Positions 18,501 to 25,670 of a stretch of DNA of 64,000 bases are shown here, piece by piece. Positions within the stretch are counted from its first letter, which is position 1; every line of letters begins with the position of its first letter. The DNA is from Vibrio sp. VB16 (GTDB lineage: Bacteria; Pseudomonadota; Gammaproteobacteria; Enterobacterales; Vibrionaceae): the NCBI RefSeq assembly GCF_015594925.2, contig NZ_CP087591.1:1509119-1573118 (forward strand). Direction: 5' to 3'. The notes under the pieces were generated by a model. The model made no database searches, had not been told where the DNA came from, and saw nothing but the letters and a program-made list of their open reading frames with translations. The position numbers and the translations under genes were made by a program.

Positions 18501-18935
18501 ATGGTGTACTTGAGGGTGAGAATGCTCTGCCAAGTGATGCGAAGAGTGAGCCGTGGATGAGGCTGGTTTCGCTGTTGCTTCACTCTTAACTTGCTCGGTG
18601 ACGTAATGAGAAGTCTCGTGCTTAGCTGAAGCGGTATCATTGGCTGTATTATCTAACGTGTTAGCGGGTGTTGTGACATCAGTATCGTCAGATATTGATG
18701 GAACGACTGAATGCTCACTAGTGCTAGTGAGCACTTCATTTTCAGAAGCTCTCGCGAGTGATGGCAAAATTAATATCAATTGTTGTAGGATCGGCACATT
18801 AACATTGAGCGTGGAGAATAATCTTACTTTTTTTTTCTTGTTTTTTCCTCGTCGCTGCACTGTTGATACGTTAAGTTGTTTCTTGGTACGCACACCTGAA
18901 TCAATTGTATTTTTACCTTTATTCTTCATATTCAT
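9525..18935 (-). CDS. Giant VCBS/cadherin-like adhesin, type I secretion substrate
   Basis: A 3136-residue repetitive surface protein of the LapA/BapA-like class. After a basic N-terminus and a short hydrophobic segment (PILQQLILILPSLARA, about 49-64) and a His/Ser/Thr-rich linker (to about 190), about a dozen VCBS-type repeats follow to about residue 2050. Their pattern is GxLxVxDxDxGE ... YGxLxLxxDGxWxYxLDN ... DTxTVHSxDGTxHxIxITIxGTND, interleaved with cadherin-like units (NYNGNVHFSYDV). About 2100-2750 are Ig-like units ending VDT or LDT. The C-terminal region contains a Pro run, the motif AAAYLDALGIKPDP seen near the end of such proteins, and a His/Asp-rich tail. No glycine-rich RTX nonapeptides and no cleavable signal peptide are visible. 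It converges on the exporter operon. Confidence 0.93.
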   Translation of the reverse strand: MNMKNKGKNTIDSGVRTKKQLNVSTVQRRGKNKKKKVRLFSTLNVNVPILQQLILILPSLARASENEVLTSTSEHSVVPSISDDTDVTTPANTLDNTANDTASAKHETSHYVTEQVKSEATAKPASSTAHSSHHLAEHSHPQVHHIPATTIASLNSVSAHHDTQSPLTNAPQPPIHAVDPIVFKTETIQGIYGSLKVDANGGYTFTLAPNSPEYILLQNHQTGTDSFTLHLSNGAKVIVQVPVAGKEDTPAIFGDLSGAVTEDKQVNSQGFLTTNGKIDVLDPDQNESGLQAETLVGKFGVFTIDKQGHWQYNVNNSQSTIQALTNPDHAIESFTVHTIDGTPQTLQMVIGGTDDNAVITGKDSGLIIEDGHIQAMGQLNVTDADSGQSHFQAGDLVGLFGNLHLTEGGSWSYDLDNNNPQVQALSKGKTATDTITVHSVDGTPHQIVININGANDKAMIGGSSSGIVKETLQQSTSGTLTISDIDTNEAHFSNTDIPGALGTLHLNDNGTWTYYLDNTNPTVQALGNGSTTTDTITIHSADGTPHQISITINGTNNTATITDTETSSVVRGVTEDRGYIDPHYQLHYDGQLNIQDPDVGEAQFDSNIGPQTIQGIGYDTKLGGHILLMRDGHYTYTLDNRNIQNLAEGEVKQDSVVIRSVDGTTHTIELSVHGTNDKPTIAAQSHSVTEDGQLLQDQMVGTDIDHGAQLTYSVANSVDGLTLNKDGSYSFDPSNSTYQHLADKQTQTLTIPVTVTDEHNSSSTENLTITITGTSDAAIIGGVDTGSVIEKTAGDNMSPDFAHPGIATLGNSVLYADGQLTVIDPDTGEQGFAAHTNAYNYHGTYGDLILNTDGSWHYVADAGSVSHIGGRPTTRGTAIDQLGEGEILTDAITVHSIDGTTHDIVITINGSNDRPYCSSEVQLNSGKEDLTQTITTSELLSNSVDVDANDAGKLSVANLHADHGSIRDNHDGTFTFTPHHNYNGNIHFTYDVVDAHSGTTHTGANTTITGTPDQAIITKVTTGSVTEDGTHATHNNGITTELANGQLQVIDPDSGENKFQYSQFGETSIHDPFGGMLRIDSAGNWGYSVDNAALQHLDQGQTETVVYRVHSYDGTAYDLHIDVIGTNDVPTVNKVVLSNGTEDTHYQMQASQFGFTDVDTGDTLHSISITELPPAAQGKFVLDGHDISSGQSIATADISKLQFVPAQDFNGDVQFKYTVNDGHVDSQKATNTLHIDAVSDAAKITGTDTGDVHEGHTFTAPDGSMSGSRVNDRSPDHQHHNTGKLWNDQIHTKGHLNIHDADSGEAHAQNGIYHGNYGQVILQENGDWSYYASIGQDSTGRAIDKLGQGQNLTDTVTIKSADGTTHNIVITIHGSNDRPYCSSEVQLNTGTEDTRQTITIAQLLQNTVDVDNNDAGLLTIENLHADHGSIAINSDGSFSFTPEKNYNGNVHFSYDIRDAHGGVTHTGAITSLGAINDNPDNVPIVDSVTEDTDTHHTINLLAGATDVDGDVLSISQIQASFEGSTGKLPQGVIIASDGHSLIIDSHAQVFQHLGDGEKSDVVVHYMIDDNHGGQTPAIATITMVGTDDKATLASNVIQMTETQALNSAQHGYGGRLQLVDPDTGDNTQFVFSGQYIGQGYAPGDLTVWPDGSYQFRLQSALNRHADDLVASLHAGESKEFPYEIKTSDGQTLTVMVKVTGEDSNASIHVSMPNLLPANQSVIEEHFVPASTTNLYAGGRLQVMDPDHDQSYLQAETVNTAHHGQFKISANGRWNYTIDNSIDEVQKLGAGESFTETHTVHSLDGTASQLLTITVQGTNDAPVVSAQVKLAPGIEDTDIQLNKSDLLSNATDIDHNDIGHLNITNLVADHGVIVDNKDGTFNFHPDTNYNGQVHFSYDVIDGHSGVAHTGASTTLTAVNDTAVFSVNDTGSVKEDVHVQGDSQHTVAVSGVLIVSDPDSGESEFVANRNVHAVSDQFGGDLSIGRAGDWTYSVPNNNLNRLAEGEKHQVTYEVVSRGGDKHQIVITVVGTNDDPILSVTQTTPTTGTLTETDVDVKDTHTFSVVSSTGQFGSLSVDPDSGTYVYTANSSVAGMTYNSATHTYHGTDVFEVKVADNHGGESSKFITFDTNGHISVVPGQQPTISTTVPVNPLVTTTQPSLPTGTNTPPNNGVTIDLATSNDTGKSDTDNVTKETTPTITGHTDIPYSLVTIYDGSTPVGHAVSDTSGQYSAVVSNLTDGAHNLSAKALAPSSVQPATSSLLSVHVDTVVAPLTIGLTHDTGSDNSDLITSDGALTIGGQEAGATVEYSTDNGHTWTSSFTPQQGSNTVSMRQTDTAGNVSTNTSLTFTLDNTITAPTVSLRNDTGPHSVNTPDLITKDSRLSIQTEAGAKVEYSNDGGHTWTAVFNPVEGVNNLQVRQTDIAGNLSPATYFSFTLDTSPGTVTVNPISHDNALNAAENNQPLVITGTTSNIAPGDVVYVVVGNNHFYDATVKSDGSWSLTLSASIHQNIMASDLDYPIQVGTVDTAGNSTPRISTHLLVDTQNPIPHITVDSVTQDNVLNALESGQSIPITGTVTGDYHAGDTVSLKINGAHILSLTGTIDVSGHFSIPVDGRVLEHANIHTSYASGQAAPIHSIEATIQTTDAVGNVGSATTGSQVFTVDTQIHVAIQTDPITADNVINAQESNSSVDITGVVSGDFNVGDIVTLNVNGAQHTGTVDSQGHYSIAVPGSELTADADQKIEASIAVTDSAGNSAHATTDVAYQVDTQVKLPTITFENAGVDNLYSKTEIAHGHPNTITATITPPGDAKIGEHLVVNGQDHVLDAHSLQHGLQIEVRPGSQVQATMTDEHGNTAGNQGFAASAIPEPIVVKPPSGSHQVFATLGIPPQLPSLTPVPTTQHGWRIHLPNGQYVTSHHGQYGTLTIDPQTGDLHYQEQANVHTGPHGSASGIGQHEDKFEVALQGSNQDEVVAHVNIQILSHGPGNSGKLNIGTEVVDMTITPIAHASHPAPPPPPPVLHDEPDMASQADLTTTQSDDSYLDLTQHAHQEPDQKTSHHGAAAYLDALGIKPDPTSTTVHDQPADMDIVLAQVDQQDATTHDQAHLDMSDALEHHDANVNHNQDDEHHHHDIDGLPEIDPNS

Positions 18936-19111
18936 TTAACCCATAAATAATGTAACAGCATGGGTTTAATTTAAGTACAACACTAGGGGTTCCGCTAGCT
19001 AATTGAATAACTTTTAAGGAAAAACGGCGAAAGTAAGATGAAATGCTGCCGACTCAATCAATTGCAACTATTCTAAATTTATCTCTAAGAATAAATAGGC
19101 CTTGATATTAG
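18936..19111. promoter_or_regulatory. Divergent promoter region between adhesin and HD-GYP genes
   Basis: This 176-bp gap must hold the promoters of both the leftward adhesin and the rightward HD-GYP gene. It is AT-rich. No c-di-GMP riboswitch core and no operator with convincing symmetry was recognised in it. Confidence 0.5.
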
Positions 19112-21970
19112 ATGAAGAATACACGTAGGACATTCCCTATTCATGTTCATATTACCACTGTGATTATTATGATCGTTGTTATGGTCTCCGGCGTTCAAAT
19201 TTGGTTAACCAATAAAGGATTAACGGACGTCATCTTTGAAGCCAATGGAAATGTATTTCATAGGATCGCGGCTCAAACACGAAGTCAAATGAGCGCGCAT
19301 TATGGTGCGGCTTTTACCGCAGTTGGAACGTTTTCAAAGGGTAGTATCGTTGAAGCTCAAACAGCCGAAAGCCGCGAAAACTCGCTACCAGAAATTGCTC
19401 ATTTGCTTACTGAATATACGCATATCACCTCGTATTCTATTTATTATCCAGATGGTGATGTTTTTTTCGTGATGCGGGTGAAAGGTAGTGAGATGAGAAA
19501 ACGTATGGGGTTGCGAGAAGAGACCATTTTTGTCGTCACTCATCGAAGATCTAATTTTGTTCGTATTAAAGGCTTCAATTCGTCGTTAGTTTTCACCGAA
19601 CACGTTGGCGCTTCAAAAACTGAGTTATTTAACAAACAACACCCATTTCAAAATGCGGTGCAAGATAAAAACCTAATTTCAGAACCAAAATTGCTTAGAG
19701 GCGTCAATGAAGCGGGTATCGCTATTTATCGAGCGAGTAATAACGGAGCGGTTGTTGCTGCGGAAGTGTTGCTTGCAGGTTTACGCGATTCGTTAACCGA
19801 TACGCTAACCAACAAATCGTCGATACGAGTGCTTTACGACGATTCCAAGACGGTTTTTGCTTATAGCGATGCTTCTCGCTCTGAACTTTCGTCTCATGCG
19901 TCGTTATCGAACTTAGAAAAATTTGAGAACCCTTTAGTTCCATTCGCTATTGATCAATATCGCCGCGATGGAAAGTTAGGGCTATTCGAGTTTGATAATG
20001 AGCGCTGGTTCGGTGAAATTATTACGCTAAAACCGCTTAACAGTGATCATGTTCATTTGCTAATGGCGGCAAAAGCCTCAGAGTTGTTTGATCAAGGAGG
20101 ATTAATTAAACGGCAGACACTATTTGGCTCACTATTGGTTTTTGCTCTGATGTTACCTGTTATTTACTTAGCTTCTCGCTCTATTTCTAAACCAATTAAA
20201 ATGGCGACGAAAAAAGCGAAAGAGATTGAGAGTTTTAATTTTTCAACTCCGATTGACTCACAAAGCTACATAAAAGAGATTCAAGATCTCAATAACGCTC
20301 AAGCCGCCACTCAAAACACCATTAGCCGATTTATTTCTTTAACACATAACATCGCACACGAAGAAAACTTAGAGGCGCTGCTAGAGCTAGTTTGTCGCGA
20401 TACGATTAACGCAGCAGAAGCCAATGGGGTTTTTCTTTATTTATTGGACACAGAGAACAAATGCTTAGTACCTAAATACGTTTGGTGGGAAGGGGCAACA
20501 GAAGGCGATATAAGTCGAACATTAGACGCGAAGGTGCCTGTTGCTGAGTCAGGCCAATTTATTCGTCAGATATTCATTGAAAAGAAACACCATATATTTC
20601 AAGCTAACGAACTTCCAAATTTGGATATTGATTGGAAGGATAATCAAACCAGTCAGGTTGTCGCTATACCGTTAAAAGACCGTGAAGGAGTTGTGATTGG
20701 ATCATTTGGTGTGTTGTATGACGATGGCAAAGCGCAGGCTCAGTACGAACGATTTGCTGACTATTTAGACTCGTTACTCGGTTTTTCATCGGTTGCAATT
20801 GAAACGCACTCTATGATGGCTGCCCAGCAAGCGCTTTTGGATTCATTTATTAAAGTGATTGCTGGGTCATTAGATAAAAAGTCCCCTTATACAGGTAATC
20901 ATTGTCAACGGGTTCCAATACTAACAGAGTTGTTAACTCGCGCGGCTCAGGAGTCTACATTACCGCCATTTGACCACTTTTCGCTCAATTTGAAAGAGTG
21001 GCAAGAATTGAAAATGGCGAGTTGGTTACATGATTGCGGAAAAATCACGACTCCTGAACACGTGGTCGACAAAGCTACCAAACTGGAAGCGATCTATAAC
21101 CGAATCCACGAAGTAAGAATGCGCTTCGAGGTTATCAAACGCGATGAAGAAATCACGATGTTGACGTCTTTGGTGCAATCGTACCCAGCCGGATGGCGAG
21201 AGCAACTAATAGAAAAATGTGACCAGTTAAATCAAGATTTTGAATTTGTGGCTCGACTTAATATTGGTGCAGAGTTTGTCACACAATCAGATCTGGATAG
21301 GTTAAATGAAATTGCATCTCGAACCTGGACTAGAACCTTGAGTAAACAACTTGGTATCTCATCAGCAGAAATGAAACAGCACACTGTAAGTGATGAATAT
21401 CCAACTGAAGAGAAATTACTGAGTGATCGATCCGAGCATCTTATTGATTGGGATGGAGAGCATATACTTGATGATAGGTTCACAATGAAGCCGACTCAGT
21501 ATCAAGCGAATAGGGGAGAAATATATAACTTAGGCATCCAACGCGGCACATTAACGGAAGAAGAACGGTTTATCATCAACGATCACATTGTTCAAACCAT
21601 CCATATTTTGGAATCATTACCTTTTCCACAACATATGCGAAATGTGGCAAAAATTGCAGGAGGCCACCATGAGAAGATGAATGGTGAAGGCTATCCTATG
21701 GGGCTGATGGGCTCTGAGATGCTGATGACGGCAAAAGTGATGGCTATTGCCGATATTTTTGAAGCACTCACCAGTTCAGACCGCCCATACAAAAAAGCAA
21801 AAACACTGTCTGAGTCGATAAAAATAATGAGTTTTATGGCGAAAGATGAACATATTGATTCTGATCTGTTCGCATTGTTTGTCAGTTCAGGGGTTTATAA
21901 ACGTTTTGCTGATGAGTACTTACAGCCAGAGCAAATTGATGACGTAGATATTAGCGCGTATCTAACATGA
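19112..21970 (+). CDS. Membrane-bound GAF/HD-GYP cyclic-di-GMP phosphodiesterase
   Basis: A 952-residue sensor enzyme predicted to hydrolyse c-di-GMP. A first membrane helix lies at about 12-30 and a second at about 335-355, enclosing a roughly 300-residue periplasmic sensor. A HAMP-like linker (ISKPIKMATKKAKEIESF) and a GAF domain (about 415-575) follow. The HD-GYP domain spans about 590-930, with GNHCQRV, the metal motif HDCGK near residue 640, DHIVQT, and HHEKMNGEGYP near 851, where the usual D of DGxGYP is N. The roughly 200 residues between HDCGK and HHE are far more than the usual 50-60, so the domain carries a large insertion. Divergent from the adhesin gene, it may tune its production. 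A terminator follows. Confidence 0.9.
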   Translation: MKNTRRTFPIHVHITTVIIMIVVMVSGVQIWLTNKGLTDVIFEANGNVFHRIAAQTRSQMSAHYGAAFTAVGTFSKGSIVEAQTAESRENSLPEIAHLLTEYTHITSYSIYYPDGDVFFVMRVKGSEMRKRMGLREETIFVVTHRRSNFVRIKGFNSSLVFTEHVGASKTELFNKQHPFQNAVQDKNLISEPKLLRGVNEAGIAIYRASNNGAVVAAEVLLAGLRDSLTDTLTNKSSIRVLYDDSKTVFAYSDASRSELSSHASLSNLEKFENPLVPFAIDQYRRDGKLGLFEFDNERWFGEIITLKPLNSDHVHLLMAAKASELFDQGGLIKRQTLFGSLLVFALMLPVIYLASRSISKPIKMATKKAKEIESFNFSTPIDSQSYIKEIQDLNNAQAATQNTISRFISLTHNIAHEENLEALLELVCRDTINAAEANGVFLYLLDTENKCLVPKYVWWEGATEGDISRTLDAKVPVAESGQFIRQIFIEKKHHIFQANELPNLDIDWKDNQTSQVVAIPLKDREGVVIGSFGVLYDDGKAQAQYERFADYLDSLLGFSSVAIETHSMMAAQQALLDSFIKVIAGSLDKKSPYTGNHCQRVPILTELLTRAAQESTLPPFDHFSLNLKEWQELKMASWLHDCGKITTPEHVVDKATKLEAIYNRIHEVRMRFEVIKRDEEITMLTSLVQSYPAGWREQLIEKCDQLNQDFEFVARLNIGAEFVTQSDLDRLNEIASRTWTRTLSKQLGISSAEMKQHTVSDEYPTEEKLLSDRSEHLIDWDGEHILDDRFTMKPTQYQANRGEIYNLGIQRGTLTEEERFIINDHIVQTIHILESLPFPQHMRNVAKIAGGHHEKMNGEGYPMGLMGSEMLMTAKVMAIADIFEALTSSDRPYKKAKTLSESIKIMSFMAKDEHIDSDLFALFVSSGVYKRFADEYLQPEQIDDVDISAYLT

Positions 21971-21983
21971 TGTTTACGTTGAA

Positions 21984-22016
21984 AGCCTGTTCTCGTTTAC
22001 GAGAGCAGGCTTTTTT
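21984..22016 (+). terminator. Intrinsic terminator after the HD-GYP gene
   Basis: GCCTGTTCTCG and CGAGAGCAGGC form an 11-bp stem (one G-U pair) with a 4-base loop, followed by six T residues. Confidence 0.88.
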
Positions 22017-22427
22017 ATAATTTATAGGTACTAATATTTGTATAGTAGACGCACAATCCACGAACATGCAAGATTTATTATTATCGGTAAGTAATTGATC
22101 TATAGTTAGAGTAACGAGTTATATGAAGTTATAGTATCCCGAGGATGATTTAACATAATATACGTAATACGCACTAATGGGTAAGCCGTGATTATCGTTC
22201 GCTAAAATCATTGTTGTGGCTATTCGTGGCTACTTTTTTGGACCTCAACGTTCTCGTATCTTTTCCATATTACTTTGTCTTGAGTTGGTCGCGGACACAT
22301 TTGTTGATCGTCGATATAGACTCGACGAAAAGTGTCCAAAATATTTGAAGTTGAAAAAGAAACGAACCGCGTTGGAAGGATGTATTAGTTATACCAATAT
22401 TCGTAGAAGCAATGGTTTAATTTCTGA
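22017..22427. other. 411-bp gap upstream of the GGDEF gene, containing a large hairpin
   Basis: No convincing gene is seen. A 71-codon ORF starting at GTG 22216 ends in an ATGA overlap with the next gene, but its product is low-complexity and unlike any family. At 22293-22337 there is an imperfect two-part hairpin: outer arms GGACACATTT / AAAAGTGTCC (one mismatch), inner arms CGTCGA / TCGACG. There is no T-run after it, so it is more likely a leader structure than a terminator. Confidence 0.45.
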
Positions 22428-23804
22428 ATGAAAAGCTTTAACATTGAAAAATATAAATTAATTGGACAAATAACAGTCATGTTAGAAGCTTTGGTTCTGA
22501 ATGTTATAGTGTACTCAGTACCACCACTATACTTTTTGTCGTTGAACTCTCGTGCGCGCATTGCGTCACTCTATGGGTATATTGCGATTACCCTATTTGT
22601 CGGTGGATTAGCCGGCGCTATATATTCTTTTCCTTTCTCTGAATCTGTGAATATATCTGGCGGAAATATTGCTTACGGTGCTTTCATGATGTGTACAGTC
22701 ATGTTAATCATTATAGAAAATGATACCTGTACATTTAGGAACATGATTCGCTTGGTGTTGATGATTGACACATTCGTCTTTTTTGGATTTAGCTTCATGG
22801 CATGGTTACTCGGTTCTGGGTTGGTTATAGACCCATTCAACCTGCCCCCTTCAATTTTTTACGTTTCTTTTTGGGTGCTTATTATTGGTGGGGTTTTAAT
22901 ATTGGGTGAGATTCTACTGCTCTTATTTGTATTTCAGCAAGTTCGTAAGCATTTTTCTAGTCTGTTCTCAGTTACTTCTATCTTTACATTGACGTTTATC
23001 CTGATTCTCTGCGCTGATGGAATATTTTTCCCGCTTGCCGCTTTTGCATTGGGACTGAGTCCTTTATCCGTTAATATCATTTTTGGTAATATATTAGGTA
23101 AGTTGTTAATAGCTATATGTTATAGCTTTCCTTTGTTAGTTTTTTATTTGATTTTTCGACAAAAACTCTCACGATTTATTGCGACGCCGTTGAATATAAA
23201 TGAACTGTTCGGAGCCCCTAGAGACCAGCTATTAGACTCTTTGCAACGTTACGAAATTCGAGATCAACAGTTACAACGTGACAAAAAGGAGCTCACAGAA
23301 ATTGCGGAGCGAGATCGGCTAACGTCACTCCCAAATAGACATAAATTTGACGTTACGTTTGAAAAAGAATGGTATCGATGTCAGCAGGGAGGACAGCCTT
23401 TGACATTGGTGATTGGGGATATTGATTTTTTCAAACAATATAATGATACGTATGGACATCATCAAGGGGATGAATGCCTTAAAAAGGTTGCAACACTCTG
23501 GGGTAACATGTTCGAAAGATCATCTGATCTTCCTGCACGGATCGGAGGTGAGGAATTTGCGGTCGTAGTACCAAACTCATCATCGGATCAGATATTGTCT
23601 AGTCTTCAGAATTTTCTGGTGATATTACAAGAAAAAAAGATACCTCACAGCACATCGTCTATTTCTCCGTACATTACTATGAGTATAGGGGCAGCAAGTG
23701 TTTTTCCTAGCAAGGAGTCTTCAACGAACGATCTGTTTGTTCTTGCTGACCAATGCTTATATTCAGCTAAGCATAAAGGAAGGAATCAGATTGTCGTTAG
23801 ATAG
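22428..23804 (+). CDS. Membrane diguanylate cyclase (GGEEF) with product-inhibition site
   Basis: A 458-residue diguanylate cyclase, making c-di-GMP from two GTP. Residues 1-250 contain about seven hydrophobic segments forming an integral-membrane sensor that I cannot assign to a named MASE family. A short coiled coil (QRYEIRDQQLQRDKKELTEI) links it to the GGDEF domain (about 295-455): DRLTSLPNRHKF, DIDFFKQYNDTYGHHQGD, active-site GGEEF near 373, and a C-terminal ADQCLYSAKHKGRNQ. An RxxD inhibitory site (RSSD) sits exactly five residues before GGEEF, so allosteric feedback is expected. The ATG at 22428 has only a weak Shine-Dalgarno. It is convergent with the amidohydrolase gene. Confidence 0.92.
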   Translation: MKSFNIEKYKLIGQITVMLEALVLNVIVYSVPPLYFLSLNSRARIASLYGYIAITLFVGGLAGAIYSFPFSESVNISGGNIAYGAFMMCTVMLIIIENDTCTFRNMIRLVLMIDTFVFFGFSFMAWLLGSGLVIDPFNLPPSIFYVSFWVLIIGGVLILGEILLLLFVFQQVRKHFSSLFSVTSIFTLTFILILCADGIFFPLAAFALGLSPLSVNIIFGNILGKLLIAICYSFPLLVFYLIFRQKLSRFIATPLNINELFGAPRDQLLDSLQRYEIRDQQLQRDKKELTEIAERDRLTSLPNRHKFDVTFEKEWYRCQQGGQPLTLVIGDIDFFKQYNDTYGHHQGDECLKKVATLWGNMFERSSDLPARIGGEEFAVVVPNSSSDQILSSLQNFLVILQEKKIPHSTSSISPYITMSIGAASVFPSKESSTNDLFVLADQCLYSAKHKGRNQIVVR

Positions 23805-23823
23805 CTTATACAAGACTATTAAC

Positions 23824-23845
23824 AAGGCCTGCGTTAACAGGCCTT
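23824..23845. terminator. Hairpin between convergent GGDEF and amidohydrolase genes
   Basis: AAGGCCTG and CAGGCCTT form a perfect 8-bp stem with a 6-base loop. The T-run is poor on both strands, so it is a weak or bidirectional terminator. Confidence 0.55.
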
Positions 23846-23858
23846 CAACGGTAACTAA

Positions 23859-25268
23859 TTACTGAACGACTTCACCGCTATCTATAACGGTTTTGCGAAC
23901 TATGTCTGAAAACGCCAGTGCTTCTTCTCGGATTTTGTCTTCGTCAACCGTCAGCATTTTTTTATCTTGCATCAGCACTTTACCGTCAACAATAGTATGT
24001 CGAACGTTTGTCGCATAAGCAGAATAAACCAAAGCCGAGTACGGGTTGTAGACGGGAACCATATTAGGTGCCTTGGTATCTATCACAATAATATCGGCTA
24101 GTTTGCCTAGTTCTAACGAACCGATTTTATCTTCCATATGCAGTGCTCTAGCTGCACCCATTGTGGCCATATCGATAACCTTGATTGGCGGCATTGCTGC
24201 ACGATCATGGTTAACTAATTTGTGTACTTTGGCCACCTGGCTAAACTCGTCGATAGTGCTTAATGTATTACCTGACATCGGCCCGTCAGTTCCAAGCCCG
24301 ATACGGACGCCTTCGTCATACATTTTAAGTGCTGGTGATACACCTTTTGCAGATTTAATATTCGCACTCATATTATGTGCAACGCCCATATCGCTCTCTT
24401 TTACGAGTTCAATATCTTTGTCGTCGACCAAAATCATGTGGGCACCGACCAGTTTGTCATTCAGAGCACCAATGTCATGCATGTACTGAACTGGGCTTTT
24501 CCCGTCACTGATCTTGGCTATTTTTTCTTGCTCACGTGTTGACTCTGCAAGGTGAATCAATACAGGGACGTCTTTTTCGTTAGATAATTGGGCGATTTTT
24601 TGTAGAATCTCGGTGGTATTGGTGTAAGGCGCGTGTGGTGCAAATGCGGGTGTGATGCGCGGATGGTCTTTATATTCGTCAATAAAGTTGAGTGCGTATT
24701 GAATGCCCTCTTCAGCATTTTTGGCATCAGCTACTGGGAATTTAATGACGGTCTCACCAAGTACGGCACGCATACCAATTTTATCGACAGTCTTTGCTAC
24801 TTCGTCTTCAAAATAGTACATATCAGCATAAGTAGTGACACCACCCTTAACCATTTCCACATTACCTAGGTTGGCACCAATGCGGACCATGTCACGAGAA
24901 ACGAGCTTCGCCTCGAGTGGAAAAATATAGCGGTGTAATCGGTCGGGAACGTCATCTGCTAGAGAACGAAATACAGTCATTGATACATGGGTGTGGGTAT
25001 TAATAAGGCCTGGCATGACGATGTCGCCGTCTACATCATACGTAATGTCCGCTTCATATTGACTGGCTATAGTGTTATCACCAACAGCAACAATTTTGTT
25101 GCCTTTAATGGCAACCGTTCCTTGATTGAATACTTGTTTTTCTGCATTCATCGTTAGCACTGTTGCATCTGTAATTAAAATGTCGACCTTTTCTATCGCA
25201 AAGGTGGACATTGAAAATAGACTTGATGCAGCGATAGATAACGCTAAAAATGTTTTGTTAAGTGTCAT
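23859..25268 (-). CDS. Exported amidohydrolase of the MTA/SAH-deaminase (ATZ/TRZ) family
   Basis: A 469-residue metal-dependent hydrolase of the family that deaminates 5'-methylthioadenosine, S-adenosylhomocysteine, guanine or triazines. After an N-terminal signal peptide (lysine, hydrophobic LALSIAASSLFSMS, cleavage near TFA-IE) come the composite beta domain and the barrel: PGLINTHTHVSM (metal HxH), PAFAPHAPYT, HLAES (metal His) and LGTDGP (metal Asp). Length fits the family apart from the added leader. A signal peptide is unusual for this family and points to a periplasmic substrate. It stands alone; the stop is 55 bp from the convergent GGDEF gene. Substrate specificity is not deducible. 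Confidence 0.87.
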   Translation of the reverse strand: MTLNKTFLALSIAASSLFSMSTFAIEKVDILITDATVLTMNAEKQVFNQGTVAIKGNKIVAVGDNTIASQYEADITYDVDGDIVMPGLINTHTHVSMTVFRSLADDVPDRLHRYIFPLEAKLVSRDMVRIGANLGNVEMVKGGVTTYADMYYFEDEVAKTVDKIGMRAVLGETVIKFPVADAKNAEEGIQYALNFIDEYKDHPRITPAFAPHAPYTNTTEILQKIAQLSNEKDVPVLIHLAESTREQEKIAKISDGKSPVQYMHDIGALNDKLVGAHMILVDDKDIELVKESDMGVAHNMSANIKSAKGVSPALKMYDEGVRIGLGTDGPMSGNTLSTIDEFSQVAKVHKLVNHDRAAMPPIKVIDMATMGAARALHMEDKIGSLELGKLADIIVIDTKAPNMVPVYNPYSALVYSAYATNVRHTIVDGKVLMQDKKMLTVDEDKIREEALAFSDIVRKTVIDSGEVVQ

Positions 25269-25670
25269 TATGTGTTCCTAATTTGGTGTGATAAAACCGT
25301 AGAACTTGTCAGTGGTTGGTTTTTTACTCTATATCTTGGGATAAGGATCTAGTGAACATCAATTTGATCAACATCGCGGTTCTTTCATTTTGTGGGGATG
25401 ACCTAATTATTGACTGCATATATTAATACCGAAAACCAATTATATCCGGTGGTTTAATCACACTTATCAATAGACATGATATTTGAATCGATTTACTGCT
25501 GTTATATCTGTCAGTTACAAATATATCTTTCTCCTAGCGAGGTCTGCTAATCGTTCGGTCTTTTGTCGTACTATTTACTGAAGCGCTAGGTAACTCATCA
25601 GAACCGCTCGCTGTTCAGACGATTTGATTGATTCGAGTCAAGTTATGCTAGTCTATCATTCGTTAAACTT
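25269..25670. other. 402-bp gap between divergent amidohydrolase and PAS-GGDEF genes
   Basis: No ORF of substance is seen on either strand. The region should carry the two divergent promoters; a TTGATT / TATGCT pair around 25624-25652 is a weak candidate for the rightward one. No riboswitch or strong hairpin was recognised. Confidence 0.4.

Noticed and set aside
9525..18935. Several ORFs of 60-140 codons inside the adhesin on both strands
   Set aside because: All are alternative-frame readings of the repeat protein.
9525..18935. RTX toxin or MARTX protein
   Set aside because: No glycine-rich nonapeptide repeats and no toxin effector or cysteine protease domain; content is VCBS, cadherin-like and Ig-like.
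18936..19111. c-di-GMP riboswitch before the HD-GYP or adhesin gene
   Set aside because: The conserved GEMM core elements were not found here or before the other c-di-GMP genes.
22216..22431. 71-codon plus-strand ORF ending in an ATGA overlap with the GGDEF gene
   Set aside because: No ribosome site, product unlike any protein (basic, irregular composition), and the sequence is dominated by a hairpin; the overlap is probably chance.
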